NCBI GenBank assembly: GCA_012934845.2
Contig: WNNJ02001570.1
Coordinates: forward strand, 248,001 to 312,000
DNA: 64,000 nt
Direction: 5' to 3'
From: Pomphorhynchus laevis
Lineage: Eukaryota; Acanthocephala; Palaeacanthocephala; Echinorhynchida; Pomphorhynchidae
The position numbers and the translations under genes were made by a program. Shown here one piece after another: positions 19,303 to 31,953 of the stretch. Numbering within the stretch: position 1 is the first letter of the stretch; each line of letters starts with the position of its first letter. The notes below the pieces were generated by a model. The model did not search any database. It was not told the origin of the DNA and saw nothing but the letters and a program-made list of their open reading frames with translations.

Positions 19303-22300
19303 ATGGTGCGAGGCAAACCGTCAAGCCAGCCTATGTGTTGTACATGCAACGGACCGGCTGCAGTTTGCAAAGGATGTAAATGCGCAAAAGCAGAACGTTC
19401 ATGCACCAACTGCAGAGCAACAAATTGTCGCATCAAGCATAACCTGGCACCGCCTAAACTTTCACATGAATCAGTGCTTGGCGAAAACATCAATCCATAT
19501 TTGGCACACACAAATTCTTTGAAACCGAGCACGAGTAACCAAGATATTTTGACGGTCCCGCAGGGACTCTCAAATCTTGAACAATGTCACAGCATTGAGC
19601 AAGCCCAGAATCAACGATCCCACAAATGTGAACCCGTAAATGCAGTCAGATCAACATCCATTGATCAAATTGATACATCCTGCAACATTCAACAACTTAA
19701 CCCCCAAGAATGTTCACACATCGCTCAGCAAACGGCTTTGGGTATCGACGAAATATACAACAAGGTCATTCAATGGACACCAAATCTCTTTGCTCTCCCT
19801 GCGTGCACGGCCAGTCACAAATTTGTAGCTATTCTGGCGTCACTGTACTCACAAGCAACTGTTGAGCGCGATCACGATACTCCCTGTCTAATGAAGGCCG
19901 TCGTATTTCCTCAGCTGATCTTACAGCGCATCCAATCAGTAAAAGTTTCGTACATCCGAAAAGTATTAGAAAGACGTCTGAAATTCTGGAACGAAAAACA
20001 ATACAGTATTCTATACAGAGAGGCTCACTACTACCAATGCCAATTGACTAGTAGACGCTCACTTCAGCTCAAGGATTGGATTAACCGCTACCAACAACTT
20101 CTCACAGCAGGAAAAGTTACGGCGTTCACTTCTGTCTTGGAGGAAAAATCGTCAGCAGCAGTACTACATCCGGGTGAAGTCGTGAACGGTAGATCAGTTA
20201 AATCACAACTTCAAGATCTTCACCCACTTGCGAAAACTCCCCCTAAAGAAGCATTACTTACATCCTTTCACCCTAATTCAAAAGTACATCACTCATGTCG
20301 TTTTTACACAATCGACGAAAATAGTATTATTACGGCTAGTGGACGAACAAAAGGTGGCGCTGGGCCGTCTGGCCTCGACTCAGCTTCCTGGCCTATCATG
20401 CTAACTCGCTTCGAAGCTCAGTCTCAGACGTTAGCACAGTCTTTAGCACGATTTGCAGTTTGGATTTCCACTGAACAGGTACCAGCAACATCCCTGAAAG
20501 GTTTTACGAGCTGCTGATTGATCACTTTAAAAAAGAGCAACGGTGGTATCCGACCAATAGGCGTGTGTGACACCGCCAGGAGAATAATTTCGAAAACAAT
20601 TTTGGAACTCGTCAAAGAAGACATACAAGCCGTCACTGGAAATCTTCAAACCGTGGCCGGACAACGGAGCGGTGCCGAACATGCTGTGCACAAACTGCGA
20701 TCGCTGTACAGAGCAAACACCGACGCGTGTCTTGTTTCCATCGATGCCTCAAATGCATTCAATTCTGTCAATAGGCAAGCCGCTCTCCATAACCTTAAAT
20801 TTACATGCCCATCTTTGTCGTGCGTTATACATAATCTGTACCAGAAGCCTTCAGTCTTAGCACTCGGTAGCGACAACTTGCTTTCCGAGGAGGGTTTTAC
20901 GCAGGGCGACCCATTCGCAATGCCATTCTTTTCCCTAGCCTCTTTACCGCCAATAGACAAAATTCGACGGACCGTCCCAGGTGTGCATCAAGTTTGGTTT
21001 GCCGACGACGCGAATTTTGTTGGTTGCCCAAGCAAAATCAAAGAAGTATGGAAAGTTCTTTCAACAGACGGTCCAAAGTACGGTTATTTCGTCAACCCGA
21101 GCAAGTTGCAAATACTATCGCACCATCGCCTACATGCTGACCAGCTACCGTCACCAGACATAAAGATATTTTATGACGGAATGATGGTGCTTGGATCTGC
21201 AGTCGATACACCCGAATATAAAGCAGCGGAACTCAGCCAACGTGGATGCATGGTCAACATTACTAAGTCGTCTAGGCGAGGTCGCAAAAATCGACCCACA
21301 CGTAGCCTATGCAGGACTAACACACGCCATACAAGCAAAGTGGATTTATACCACAAGAACAATAAAGTGCGACAATGCTCTTTTAAATGGCATATCCGAG
21401 CCATTGAATAAAGAGCTCCTGAGCATCATAACAGGATTGCCAATCGAAAATGGATGAGAAACCATCGTGACATCCCCTCTAGGTATGGGCGGTCTAGGAG
21501 TTCACGACCCCGTCCTAACCGCTCGTTCGAACTACGACCTCTTACAATCAATTAGCAACACCTACGAGTTGGGAATTACCGGACAGGCTTTGCGCGACAT
21601 ACAATCAAAACAAATTAAACAGCAAGCGACATGTCGTGATAAAATACAAAACAAACGGTTGTCAGATGTCCTTCTAAAAATGGATATAGTTGCCCAGACC
21701 ACAACCAAACATGCTTGAAGAGAAGGCGCATCATCGTGGCTAAGCGCCCTGCCCTTAAAAACTGAAAAATTCTACTTGTCTCCAAGGGAGTTCAGAGACG
21801 CCATCTCAGCACGCTATGGACAAACCCCGTCAGACATTATCGGCAGAGCATGCCCATGTGGCGAACAACTGTCGCTGGGGCACGGACTTTCATGTCCAAA
21901 AGGTGGATTGCCATCTATTCGGCATGACTCCGTTCGGGACGAAATTGCCAGGGAATTGGCGTCAATCGGTCGTGACGTTGAGGTTGAACCAGTGCTGCAA
22001 CCTGTTCCAGACAACTTACATCTCGACACGGCAACAACATGTCGTGATTATGGTGCCCGACTTGATATATCCTGCCTAGGCTTAGGAAACGAGCGATTCG
22101 AGCGGACGTTCTTCGACGTCAACGTATTTAATATTTTTGCTCAGTCGTACGTCAGCCGGCCAGTCGATCCAGCATTTGACTACAATGCGTCGCGAAAAAA
22201 TGCCAAATATCTAGAAAGGGTGACGAAAGTAGAGCACGGTAAATTCATTCCGCTGATATTTTCTTCGTCAGGTGGTATGGGAAAGGAGTCGCAAGCCTTG

Positions 22301-22471
22301 ATAAAGCGGATAGCAACGGCAAAAGCGCAAAGGGGTATTATTGAATACGCGCATGCCGTGACACACTTAAAGCGTCGCATCTCATTCATAATAGCCCGAT
22401 CGGCCTCCGAATGCCTCAGAAGCGCGCGATCACAATCAAAAATCAAACAATTCGCGAACCAAAGCGCCTGA
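19303..22471 (+). pseudogene. CR retrotransposon protein, nearly full length
   Basis: The start MVRGKPSSQPM leads into the cysteine cluster (CCTCNG, CKGCKC, CTNC). The pre-RT region follows, then GGAGPSGLDSASW, NGGIRPIGVCDTARR, SIDASNAFNSVNR (motif A), EEGFTQGDPFAMPF (motif B), VWFADDANFVG (motif C), GVHDPVL, REGASSWLSALPL, the knuckle CPCGEQLSLGHGLSC, GLPSIRHDSVRD, ARLDISCLG, FFDVNVFN and KNAKYLERV. Breaks: in-frame TGA at 20515-20517, a frame change near 21230, and TGA codons at 21455-21457 and 21716-21718. The 3' UTR has the GGGCCCATTTGCGGGAACCC motif, then TTTATTATTA at 22638-22647, beyond which the next CR copy starts. Confidence 0.93.
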
Positions 22472-22592
22472 ACAGCCGTGGATACTTGTGGTGAACTCGG
22501 TAAAACAATCAGATGGCGCGACGAAGAAGGTGGCGAACTTTGTCAATTGCAACAATTGTATATATAAACAAATGATCGCTCAATCGTCTAGT

Positions 22593-22610
22593 GGGCCCAT
22601 TTGCGGGAAC
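22593..22610 (+). promoter_or_regulatory. CR 3' UTR motif
   Basis: GGGCCCATTTGCGGGAAC, 120 bases after the CR stop codon. CCC and GGG can pair around ATTTGC as a small hairpin. The same motif lies in the 3' UTRs of the CR copies ending at 44650, 48081 and 54620. Confidence 0.55.
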
Positions 22611-22777
22611 CCCTTTTTTGTAAATTTATTAAATAAATTTATTATTAAAAATATATATAAAAAAATTAAAATATATAAAATTTTCTTGATTACAACATCT
22701 TGCAATAAAATAACATACAGTATATTATTATTACAACGTACATACAACGATCACACACAAACTATCTAACAATTATT

Positions 22778-25729
22778 ATGCCAAAAGGAAAACCTGCTTC
22801 CTTTGCAAAATGTTGTTAATGTAATGGACCTAATGCCAGATGTAAAAGCTGTAAATGTGCAAGATCAAATGAGAGTTGCATTAATTGTCAAGCACCTCTG
22901 TGTTCGAATAAAGTACAATCCAGTATATTTCAAAAAATACGACAACCTCTGACTCGTACAGCTGGCATTGAACAATATACTTCAAGTAAATCACAAGATC
23001 TTGCCTTGATTTCAAGTCCATCAAATTCCGATAGACAAACAACATTTCAAAAAATGATCGACGACACATTCTACCAAGTGATTCATTGGATTCCGAATCT
23101 GTACTCATTATTAAAGTGCAACGTTAGTAATAATTTTGTTGACAAGTTAGCTGAATTATTCTCCTTAGCTGCATGTGATATACCTAACATGGACTTACAC
23201 ATCAAGACAGTAACTGTATTCTGTCAATTGATTTTACAAGCGACGCCAAAATCAAAAGCCAAAGTTATTCGATGTAATGCAGCCCGTAGGTTGATTCTTT
23301 GGCAAGAAAATAAGATTGATGACTTACTTCACGAGTCGTCCATTCTGCAGGAGGAAAAAAGATTTAAGCATGCAAAACCAAGAAATGAATTAAAATGGAT
23401 AAGTCGTTTCCAAAATCTACTAAGTAACGGAAAAACTAACACTGCCATGAAATTACTGGAAGATCCACAAGAATATGGAAAAATTTTACATGTAAATGAC
23501 GAGATTGGTGGGACTAATGTCATGAAAAAACTTGTTGAATTACATCCTGTGAGTAAGGCCGCCAACGAATCGGTTCTTCTCTCAACACCTCTGACCGGAA
23601 TCGGTTTGGTACCTACATTGCGATTTCTAGATATATATGAAACTGACATCAAAACAGCAAGTAGAAAAACTCAGGGATCAGCATGACCATCAGGTGTTGA
23701 TGCTTTGCAATGGCGCTCGATGTTAAATTCATTTGGAAAAAGTTCAAGTAAACTTGCTTCCTCCATCGCCCAATTTACAATTATCATCGCAACTCAGCGA
23801 TGTTGCGATGGCATCGGAGAAACATTACGTCGTATAATCGGCAAGACAATTGCAGAAAGAATTAAGGGTGATTTACAATCTGTTGAGGGTAATGAACATT
23901 TGTGTTCAGGACTAAGGTGCGGGATTGAATTTGCAATTCATTCCATCAGAAAGATGTACAACGATAACCTAGAAAACTGTATTTTACAACTGGACGCATC
24001 GAATGCATTTAACACCTTCAACAGAGCAGTCGCATTGAAAAATGTTGATAAGATATGTCCATCATTTTCCGTGATTCTGCGCAATATGTATTCGATCTCG
24101 ACCTTACTGACTGTCGAGGACGATTTAATTCCATCATCGGAAGGGTTCACGCAAGGCGATCCCTTAGCTATGATAGCGTATGCAGTAGCGTCAATACCAA
24201 TCATCATGACTTTGAAGGAACGTTTTCCTAAAACCACGCATAGATGGTATGCAGATGATGCGCACATTGTCGGTGACGCTCACACACTCTTCGACGTTTG
24301 GACCTGCATACGAGATATTGGCCCAAAGTATGGCTTCTTCCTAAATGAAGAGAAATGCCAAATATTAGTTCATAAAGATAATGAAGATTATACGTGTTCG
24401 CTATTTGAAAAACAAAAGTTGCAAATAACTTCTAATGGATTGAAGGTTTTGGGAGCCGCAATTGGTACGGAATCATATATGACTCAGTTTATGACACGAA
24501 TGATCGATACGTGGACCAAAAGCCTTCAAAATTTGATCTTAGTAGCAAATGAAAATCCTTATCTGGCATACATAGTTTTTACACAATCCTTTCAATTTAA
24601 ATGGCGATTTATTCAACGAACATGCCCAGTAGAAGAAACTCAATTTAAACAGCTTTCGAATTTCATTGTCAATGAAGTGATTACGTCCATGATTGGCATT
24701 AGACTCCTTCAGTCCCACATTGACATTATTCAGTTACCTCTACGTTATGGTGGACTTGGAATTTCGCTGCCGGATACACGACCTGAACTAAACCTAAAGT
24801 ATTCGATTCGTTTGTGCAGTATCCTTTCTGAAAATATTCCTGTAACTCAAATCAAGGCAAAACAACAGGAGAAAGCTTTAGAGATATCAAAAGAGCGTGA
24901 CATCGATTTTCAAAAGCAAGCACACGCATTAAAATTTCATAATAAAGAGACATACCATAAAATGTTGTACGCAAGCATAAAGGGAGCGTCAACATGGTTG
25001 TCCGTTAGAGCATTCGAACATCGTCATCACGCCTTGTCTAAAAATGAATTTCATGATGCTGTAGCAGCAAGATATGGTTGGTCACCTCCAAATGCACCAT
25101 CAACGTGTCTTTGCAATGCCAAATTTGAAATTTCACATGCACATTCTTGTCAAGTAAGTGGATTACCATCAATTCGTCACAATACCATATGTGATTTGAT
25201 CACCGCTGAGCTAAATATTTTATCTCTCACTGCTGCTCGGGAGTCTGTGCTCACCATAATATCCCCGAGTGTAGTGTTTGAAAGATCAACGACGTCCAAG
25301 GAACAAGGAGCACGACTAGACATTGAATGTTACGGGTTATTTGAAAATCGAACGGAGCGATCCTTAATGGATCTATGTATATTCAACCATCTAGCTCCTT
25401 CGTATTCTCTTGGCAAACCTAATTCACACTTCATATACCACGCACAGAGAAAGTACGCAAAGTATGGTGAACGAATTGAGCGTTTTGAAAGAGCGAGCTT
25501 CAATCCATTGATTTTTGCAGCTAATGGAGGAATAGATGGTCAAACCAACCAGGTACTCAAATATATGGCAAAGAAGAAGGCCTTCAAATTTCACATGCGC
25601 TATGAAGAGTGCATCCGAAATTTACGATGCAAAATCGGCATCAGCCCAGCCAAATCAGCATTCATGTGCGTAAGGATCGTACCTTCAAAGAATCTTCAGC
25701 CGTCGCTTAATGCGCTTCGCTATGAATGA
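22778..25729 (+). pseudogene. CR retrotransposon protein, one internal deletion
   Basis: The ATG at 22778 opens MPKGKPASFAKCC; a TAA then interrupts the cysteine cluster (CNGPNARCKSCKCARSNESC). The pre-RT part is open at 23006-23686 and ends with a TGA in the GSAGPSG motif. From 23705 one frame of 674 residues runs to the end. About 25 residues between the IAT segment and GIGETLRR are deleted, removing the RPIG motif. Beyond it: QLDASNAFNTFNR, EGFTQGDPLAMIA, RWYADDAHIVG, KGASTWLSVRAF, the knuckle CLCNAKFEISHAHSC, GLPSIRHNTICD, ARLDIECYG, LMDLCIFN and KYAKYGERI. No 3' UTR motif is seen; a Penelope-like element begins about 50-60 bases after the stop codon. Confidence 0.92.
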
Positions 25730-25779
25730 AGCGAGATCTCGAATTCAAATTATACGTCGATGATTACTACTTCTCTGGT

Positions 25780-27990
25780 ATGATATCTCTTGGGTGGACT
25801 TGGTAGACATCCTGTCCATACAGTCGTTCGTTAACAATACCATAAAATCTCTAACTATGGACATCACAATTAAACACGATAAGATATCCAATCCGACAAT
25901 CCAGCATGTTACTGCAATCATCCCTAATTATTCCCAACGTCCGTTATCAGATGTTGAAGTCACAGTTTTAAACTGGGTCCTGATTTTATTCCTACCCCAC
26001 GCATACATCCCATCGAGATCAGATGTGATTCCGAAATTATGCTAAACAACTTACCACCGTCAGCCACATTTGCTGTGACCACGAATGATTTCCAATCCCG
26101 CTCAAGTCTTAATCGCATCCAAATGAATATGACAGGCGAAGAACTCAGGGCTCTTAAGCGCTTGAGGAAAGATGAATCGATTATTATCTGCAAGGCCGAT
26201 AAGGGTCATTCGTTAGTGGTATTGGACAAAAATGTGTACATCGAATCTGGAATAAGTCTACTTCAAGGAAACAAGTTTAAACTTCTCAACAAAGATTCAA
26301 CAATTAATCGCGAAAAACTATTTAATCAGGAGTTGAAAGAATTACTGACTACAAAGGCAATTGAAAGTTGGTACAAGAAGGCTTTTTCCAACAGATCCAA
26401 GAGCAGCTTTATGTATCTTCTCCCTAAGATACACAAGCCTGTTCTTCAAATGAGGCCTATTATCGCTAGCTACGGTTCATTCTGTCATAATCTGGCCAAA
26501 ATGATCAACAGTCTTATCGTTTCTAACATGCCACGGACATCGTTTTTCATAAAGGATGGACCTCACTTTGCCTGTTCATTAAGCCAGGTGTACAGATCTT
26601 CGTACTTCTTTGCAACTGCCGATGTGAAGTCCCTATTCACGAACGTTCCGCTGGAGCCTTCCATTCAAATGGCAAGTAAACTCCTCACTGAGCATTGCAC
26701 AACACCGAAACTCACAATATCCCAATGTTCGAGTCTCATACAATGGTGCACCTCCAAAAATTCATTCTTGTTCAATGGAAATATTTATGATCAGATCGAT
26801 GGTGTAGCCGTGGGCTCTCCGTTAGGACCGACACTCGCAAACATATATATCAGTTCCTGGGAGGCGGATGTTAACTCTTTTATACCGTCCCTAAAATACT
26901 GGTGGAGATATGTCGACCATGTCTTTATGGTGCTGAGTGAAAAACCCTCACTGAATGAATTAGAAAGCTCTCTCAATGGGAAAGACTCTGCAATCCAATG
27001 GGATGTGTGTTTCGAGAGCAGTACCAGCTCTATTTCCTTCTTGGACGTCTTGGTCAAGCGACACGATAGCAGCGTCATTACATCAGTGTTCAGAAAACCA
27101 GGTATTTCTTGGTGCCCGCCACCTTGGCACACACATATGTCAGATCGCTACAAAATATCTACTGCGATTTCTTTGTTGACACGACCGGCTCTTATTTGCT
27201 CATCTAAACGAACCGCTTTTTACGAACAAATGACCGTAAAGAAAAAACTAACACAAAGAGGATACCCAAAATGGGCAATCATTATGGCTGAAAAACAGTC
27301 AAAAAAAACTCCTACGTCGTCGCATGAACTTATCTAACCCTGATGAGGTTAGAACAAACACAGTCCCAAGTCTGACCTCGTATATTTACACTACCTTGAT
27401 CAGCAGCTCCTGCAGCAGATCACTACAAAACGATCTAAAGCGCTCAGGATTGACGAATATTCGAATTTACCACAAAAGATGTTACACTTTATCTGGGATG
27501 TTTAAAAAGAAACCAAAATTGTCCCCTGGAAGTGTCGTATACCGCATTCCTTGCCAAGATTGTGACGCGGGTTATGTAGGACAAACCCGACAAACATTCT
27601 CCAAGCGCATTTATCAGCATCAATATGCGCTAAAACGGGGTGACTCCTCGTCTGCCATTGTCAAACACGTCCTATCGACCGATCATGGGATTGACTTTGG
27701 AAAAGCTAAGATTATCTGTGTTGAAAACAACTTGCAACGTCGTCTTATAAAAGAATCAATTTTAATAAATTCCGAAGCGAATCCGATGGCCGGAAATAAG
27801 TCTAACTGGTCACTACGATTACCAGTATCGCATGAAATTGTGGACGGTATCACGTAAACGAATGGACTTCTTCCGTGGTATTCCTAGTATAAAACTTGTA
27901 TCTCTGTACTGTCATTTTAATTCTGTTTGATTTTTTTTAATCTGTTGACAAGGACCGTTTGGTCGAAAGCTCCAACAAAAACGTTTCAAA
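25780..27990 (+). mobile_element. Penelope-like element (PLE-2), GIY-YIG type
   Basis: Plus-strand Penelope-like element. An N-terminal piece (RPLSDVEVTVLN) lies at 25794-26045. The main RT frame (26039-27337) holds CKADKGHSLVVLDKNVY, FMYLLPKIHKPVLQMRPIIA, TADVKSLFTNVPLEP (motif A), IDGVAVGSPLGPTLANIYIS (motif B), a degenerate YVDD-type motif C, and SISFLDVLVKR. The GIY-YIG frame is at 27324-27857 (VYRIPCQDCDAGYVGQTRQT). It is broken by about two or three breaks and has no full-length upstream region, so it looks inactive. Its last 0.6 kb is duplicated at 16559-17140. Confidence 0.9.
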
Positions 27991-28008
27991 CTTTTTTCGC
28001 AATTCTAT

Positions 28009-28094
28009 ATAGATATTTATAATTTTTTTATTAAGTTTTTTTTAACAAATTTAAATTTTTCTACAATTAGAAAGGTTACCCACAAATGGGTCCT
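28009..28094 (-). repeat. CR 3' end relic
   Basis: Third copy of the minus-strand GGACCCATTTGTGGGTAACC segment with its AT-rich tail, directly after the end of PLE-2. Confidence 0.6.
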
Positions 28095-28368
28095 TTAATT
28101 AATTAATTTATTCAATCTAATCAATGTAGACGATAAATTCCGCAAGGACGATGAATTGCGGAATGTGGAGCGCGGATGCAGCGCGAACACATCGTTGCGA
28201 GAAGCACGCCGATGCGAGATCGTAGTTTTCGATATTCATCTGCTGTGATATTCTAGTTTTCGATATTCATCTGCTTTCGATATTCATCCGGTGTTTCCGG
28301 GCCGTTTCACCTGCTATCTTTTGGAACAGTGTTGCGCATTTCTTGCTGTTTTACCGTAACAAAGAAAT

Positions 28369-28466
28369 TGACAGCGGTGGGATTCGAACCCACGCCTTCG
28401 GAGAAGACCAGAACACACAAATCAGTTTCTTGAGTCTGGCGCCTTAGACCACTCGGCCACACTGTC
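28369..28466 (-). tRNA. tRNA-Leu (CAA) with 15-nt intron, copy 2
   Basis: Identical over all 98 bases to the gene at 17501-17598, including the 15-nt intron, A box and B box. Its immediate flanks are also identical, which points to a recent segmental duplication. Both copies look structurally intact, so either or both could be expressed. Confidence 0.95.
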
Positions 28467-28639
28467 GATATGTAACAATTAAATATATATAAATAAACAC
28501 AATATATAAAAATAAATAAAAAACGATATAAAAATAAACACTGTCGCTTAAATAAACACCAGTAGCATAAACATACATGTAAACAACAAGTTTACTTACA
28601 ACAAGTACTTACAAGTTTACAATTGTTAATCGTTCGATT

Positions 28640-31600
28640 ATGGTGCGAGGAACACCTTCAAATCAGTCTCTATGTTGCACATGTAATGGACCATCAGCTG
28701 TTTGTAGAGGATGCAAATGCGCAAAGGCCGAACGATCACGCATGAACTGTCGAGCGACAAATTGTCTCTTTAAGCGGAAACCAGCCAGTACTGAACTCAC
28801 ACACGAATCTACGGGAGGTGACGATCTTAATGCCTGTGCGACACTCACGAATCCGTTACAGCCGTTTACAACGACCCAAGCCTTTCTAGACGACATCAAT
28901 GGTAACCGCGTCCACCTTGCACTTCGGTAAATCAGCCAACTGGTATTAATATGGATACTCTTAGGACTGCCTCGGCACATCAGCAAATTAAAATGATTTA
29001 CGAGACTGTAATTCACTGGACACCAAGGACATAAGAATTGCCAAAATGCAATGCCAGCAAAGAGTTTATTGAACACGTGGGTAAACCTTACTTGAGTGCA
29101 GCTGAGGATAACCATACTTCGAAACCTGACCCATTAAAAGCAGCCACTGTACTGGCGAAATGCATTCTATACCCAATCGACTCAAGAAAAGTGGCCGCCA
29201 TTCGAAAAACCCTAGAACGACGAATCGCCCTCTGGAAAAAAGGTGAAATAATGACGTTGTTCGAAGAGGTAGAGACTTTACATACCCGCCAGCAATTTGA
29301 AATGCAGCACCTGCGAAAAAAAAACAAGTCTGGGAAAAAAGGATATTGTAAACTCGTCGCCAAAGAGAAGTTGTCTACATCAACGTTATTGCTTATGGAA
29401 AATGAATCTTGTGGACCACTGTCGCCAGATGTAAAAATTGGAAACCGTTCAGTCAAAGAAATACTGGAAGAGCTCCATCCACACCCCGCAGAAATGTCTG
29501 AAACTGCCCTTTTGAAGGAAACGTTGAAAGATGCCTTACCCCATCACCCCACTATGTTTCTAGCTATTACCGGAAAAGATATTGTGCGTTCAGCTTGCTC
29601 AACAAACGGATCGGCTGGTCCGTCCGGATTAGACGCCTTGTCATGGCGACGTATGCTGACCGTGTTTGGGACCCAGTCAAATAATCTAGCGGAAGCCCTT
29701 GCTGCCCTAGCGATCTCCGTGGCCTCTCGACAGATGACAACCGGCAGTCTTCAGGCATTTGTTGCGTGCAGGCTGATAGCGATTCCTAAAAAATTAGATG
29801 GAATTGACCGCCGCATCATCTCCAGTGCGATGCTTCAATACGTCAAACCTGATCTACAGAAAGTTGCTGGTACGTTGCAACTGTGTGCGTCACAACGTAA
29901 TGGGATCGAATTCGCCATTCACTCACTACGAAAGGAATTCGCTGCACGTCCAGACAATGCTTTACTATGCGTAGATGCAATCAACGCATTCAACAGACTA
30001 AACCGAATGGTAGCAAAGAAAAACATGGCTCGGATATGTCCAGCCTTCGCACAGGCCTTCGAAAATGTCTACTCCGTGGACGTCTAGCTCGTACTTGAAG
30101 ACGATTCGATATATTCACGAGAAGGTGTGACACAGGGCGATCCATTCTCGATGGCAGCCTTTGCTATGACATCAATTCTCCTTATTCGTACAATTGCAGA
30201 ACGATGTCCAGGGATCACCCAAAGATGGTTTGCAGACGATGCAAATTTTATCGGACCACCCCATCTCTTAAAAAATTTATGGAATATTCTGCTGAAAATA
30301 GGCCCTGAATTCGGATACTACGTCAACCCGTCTAAATCCACTCTACTCTTACATAATCTGACAAGCTCAATTACGGATGCCTTTCCAAGCATCAAAATCA
30401 GTGATAATGGCGTCAATGTACTTGGTTCTGCTATTGGCACCGATAACTATATTTCATGCTTTGTCAATCATAAGATTGACGGCGCCGTCAAGATGGTTAA
30501 GAAGCTTACCGAAGTGTGTCCGTCAGATCCACACATGGCGTACATTGGTCTCACCAAGTCTGTTCAATGGAAATGGTCATTTCTTCTAAGAACAACAAAC
30601 TGTAGTGAGAATCAGATACATCCGATCCATGCAGCTACAGTGGATAGGCTCATTCCGGCACTTACTCAGAAACAGCTCAACGAGTCACTGAAGATTGTAC
30701 TAACCAGCCCGTTAGCTTTAGGAGGCCTGGGGATAATGGATCCCACTGCAACTTACACGATGGATTACCTGGCGTCGCAACACATGTGCGATTCATATAG
30801 CATAGGCTTGGAAGACGGCCAATTAAGAGCACACCAACAACAAATCAGTTTGTCGATCGCAAAGGAGAAATTATGCGTCCTTAGTAATCGCATTACGCAA
30901 GCACTGATCGATCTGCCTGAGTCTACGCAGCAAGCTCTGGCCCATGCAAAAATGCCCGGTGCCTCGACATGGCTATCTTCAATGCATGTCGAAAAGGATT
31001 ATTTCGCGTTGTCACCCACCGAGTTTACAGACTGCATTGCTGTCAGATACAACTGGGATCCGCCGAATCTTCCTCAATTCTGTGTCTGTAGCGAGAAAGC
31101 TACCGCCTCACACCTAGTGTCATGTAAACGTGGCGGGTTTCAAATTGCACGCCACGACGCTGTCAGAGACGTTTTGGCGAAAGAATTAACGTCTGTCTGC
31201 CGTGGTGTAGGTGTCGAACCGGTGTTAGAGTCTGTTCCAGATAACGTCCATTTTGATCATCCTTTAACCTCCAGGGAAATAAATGCAAGGCTCGAGGTAG
31301 TTTGCAATGGCTTGTTCGAACATCGATTCCAGCGAACGTTCATAGACGTTACGATCTTCAATCATCTTGCGGAATCGTATTCTTCGACAACTGCCGGCGC
31401 TTACAGATATAATGAACAAAGAAAGATAACAAAATATGCCGAAAGGGTGGAAAAAATTGAACGGGGCTCATTCATCCCTTTTGCTTTATCAACGTCAGGT
31501 GGTCTAGCAGAAAACGCGCGCAAAATCCTACAGCGTATTGCCTTCCTACAATCGAATGCCCACACCTCCTACGGTAAATGCTTGTATCGTCTAAAAAGCG

Positions 31601-31776
31601 TCGTGGGTTTTACGATTTGCCGAGCAACGTCGCGGTGTGTCAGAGGTTTCCGGTCCTCCAGAGGACGACCAGTAATTGATGCCGCCCGAGCGACACAAAA
31701 GACGATGACATCGAATACGACAATACGATGGCGCGACGATGACGGCGGTAACCTATGCGAATTTTCCATAAACTAA
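28640..31776 (+). pseudogene. CR retrotransposon protein, nearly full length
   Basis: Starts MVRGTPSNQSLCCTCNG with the cysteine cluster (CRGCKC; one Cys pair weakened to MNC). After a frame change before 29038 and a TAA near 29032 the frame is open at 29038-30087: GSAGPSGLDALSWRRML, then IAIPKKLDGIDRR with roughly ten residues of the RPIG region missing, then VDAINAFNRLNR (motif A). A TAG at 30085-30087 is followed in frame by 30127-31776: GVTQGDPFSMAAF, RWFADDANFIG, GGLGIMDP, PGASTWLSS, the knuckle CVCSEKATASHLVSC, FQIARHDAVRD, ARLEVVCNG, FIDVTIFN and KITKYAERV. In the endonuclease motif LD reads LE. It lies tail to tail with the copy at 31954-34999. Confidence 0.92.
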
Positions 31777-31889
31777 CTATGATGATTATTTTTGTATTAC
31801 TTTCTTCTTCAAAAAAAATTATTATTTGATTCAGTTAATTTTTTTAACGAATAATTTTTATTATTAATAATAAATAACGAATACACATT

Positions 31890-31906
31890 ATACCCGCAAA
31901 TATGCA
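31890..31906 (-). promoter_or_regulatory. CR 3' UTR motif
   Basis: The minus strand reads ATGCATATTTGCGGGTATA, 50-60 bases downstream of the CR coding end at 31954. It is a diverged form of GCCCATTTGCGGGAACC. Confidence 0.4.
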
Positions 31907-31953
31907 TTAGTTCAACGATACAAATCATTGTCTACAATTTCTTCTGAGAAAAC

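Larger units (their letters stand above)
27427..28471 (+). repeat. about 1.05-kb direct repeat, copy 2 (partner 16559-17603)
   Basis: This copy is attached to the longer PLE-2, so it is the likelier source of the duplicate at 16559-17603. It contains a CR 3' end relic (28009-28094), unassigned DNA (28095-28368) and the tRNA-Leu gene. Confidence 0.85.

Noticed and set aside
19303-22471. CR copies as host genes encoding zinc-finger proteins
   Set aside because: The N-terminal cysteine cluster alone could suggest this, but each is followed by RT and REL endonuclease motifs, copies are many, and all are broken.
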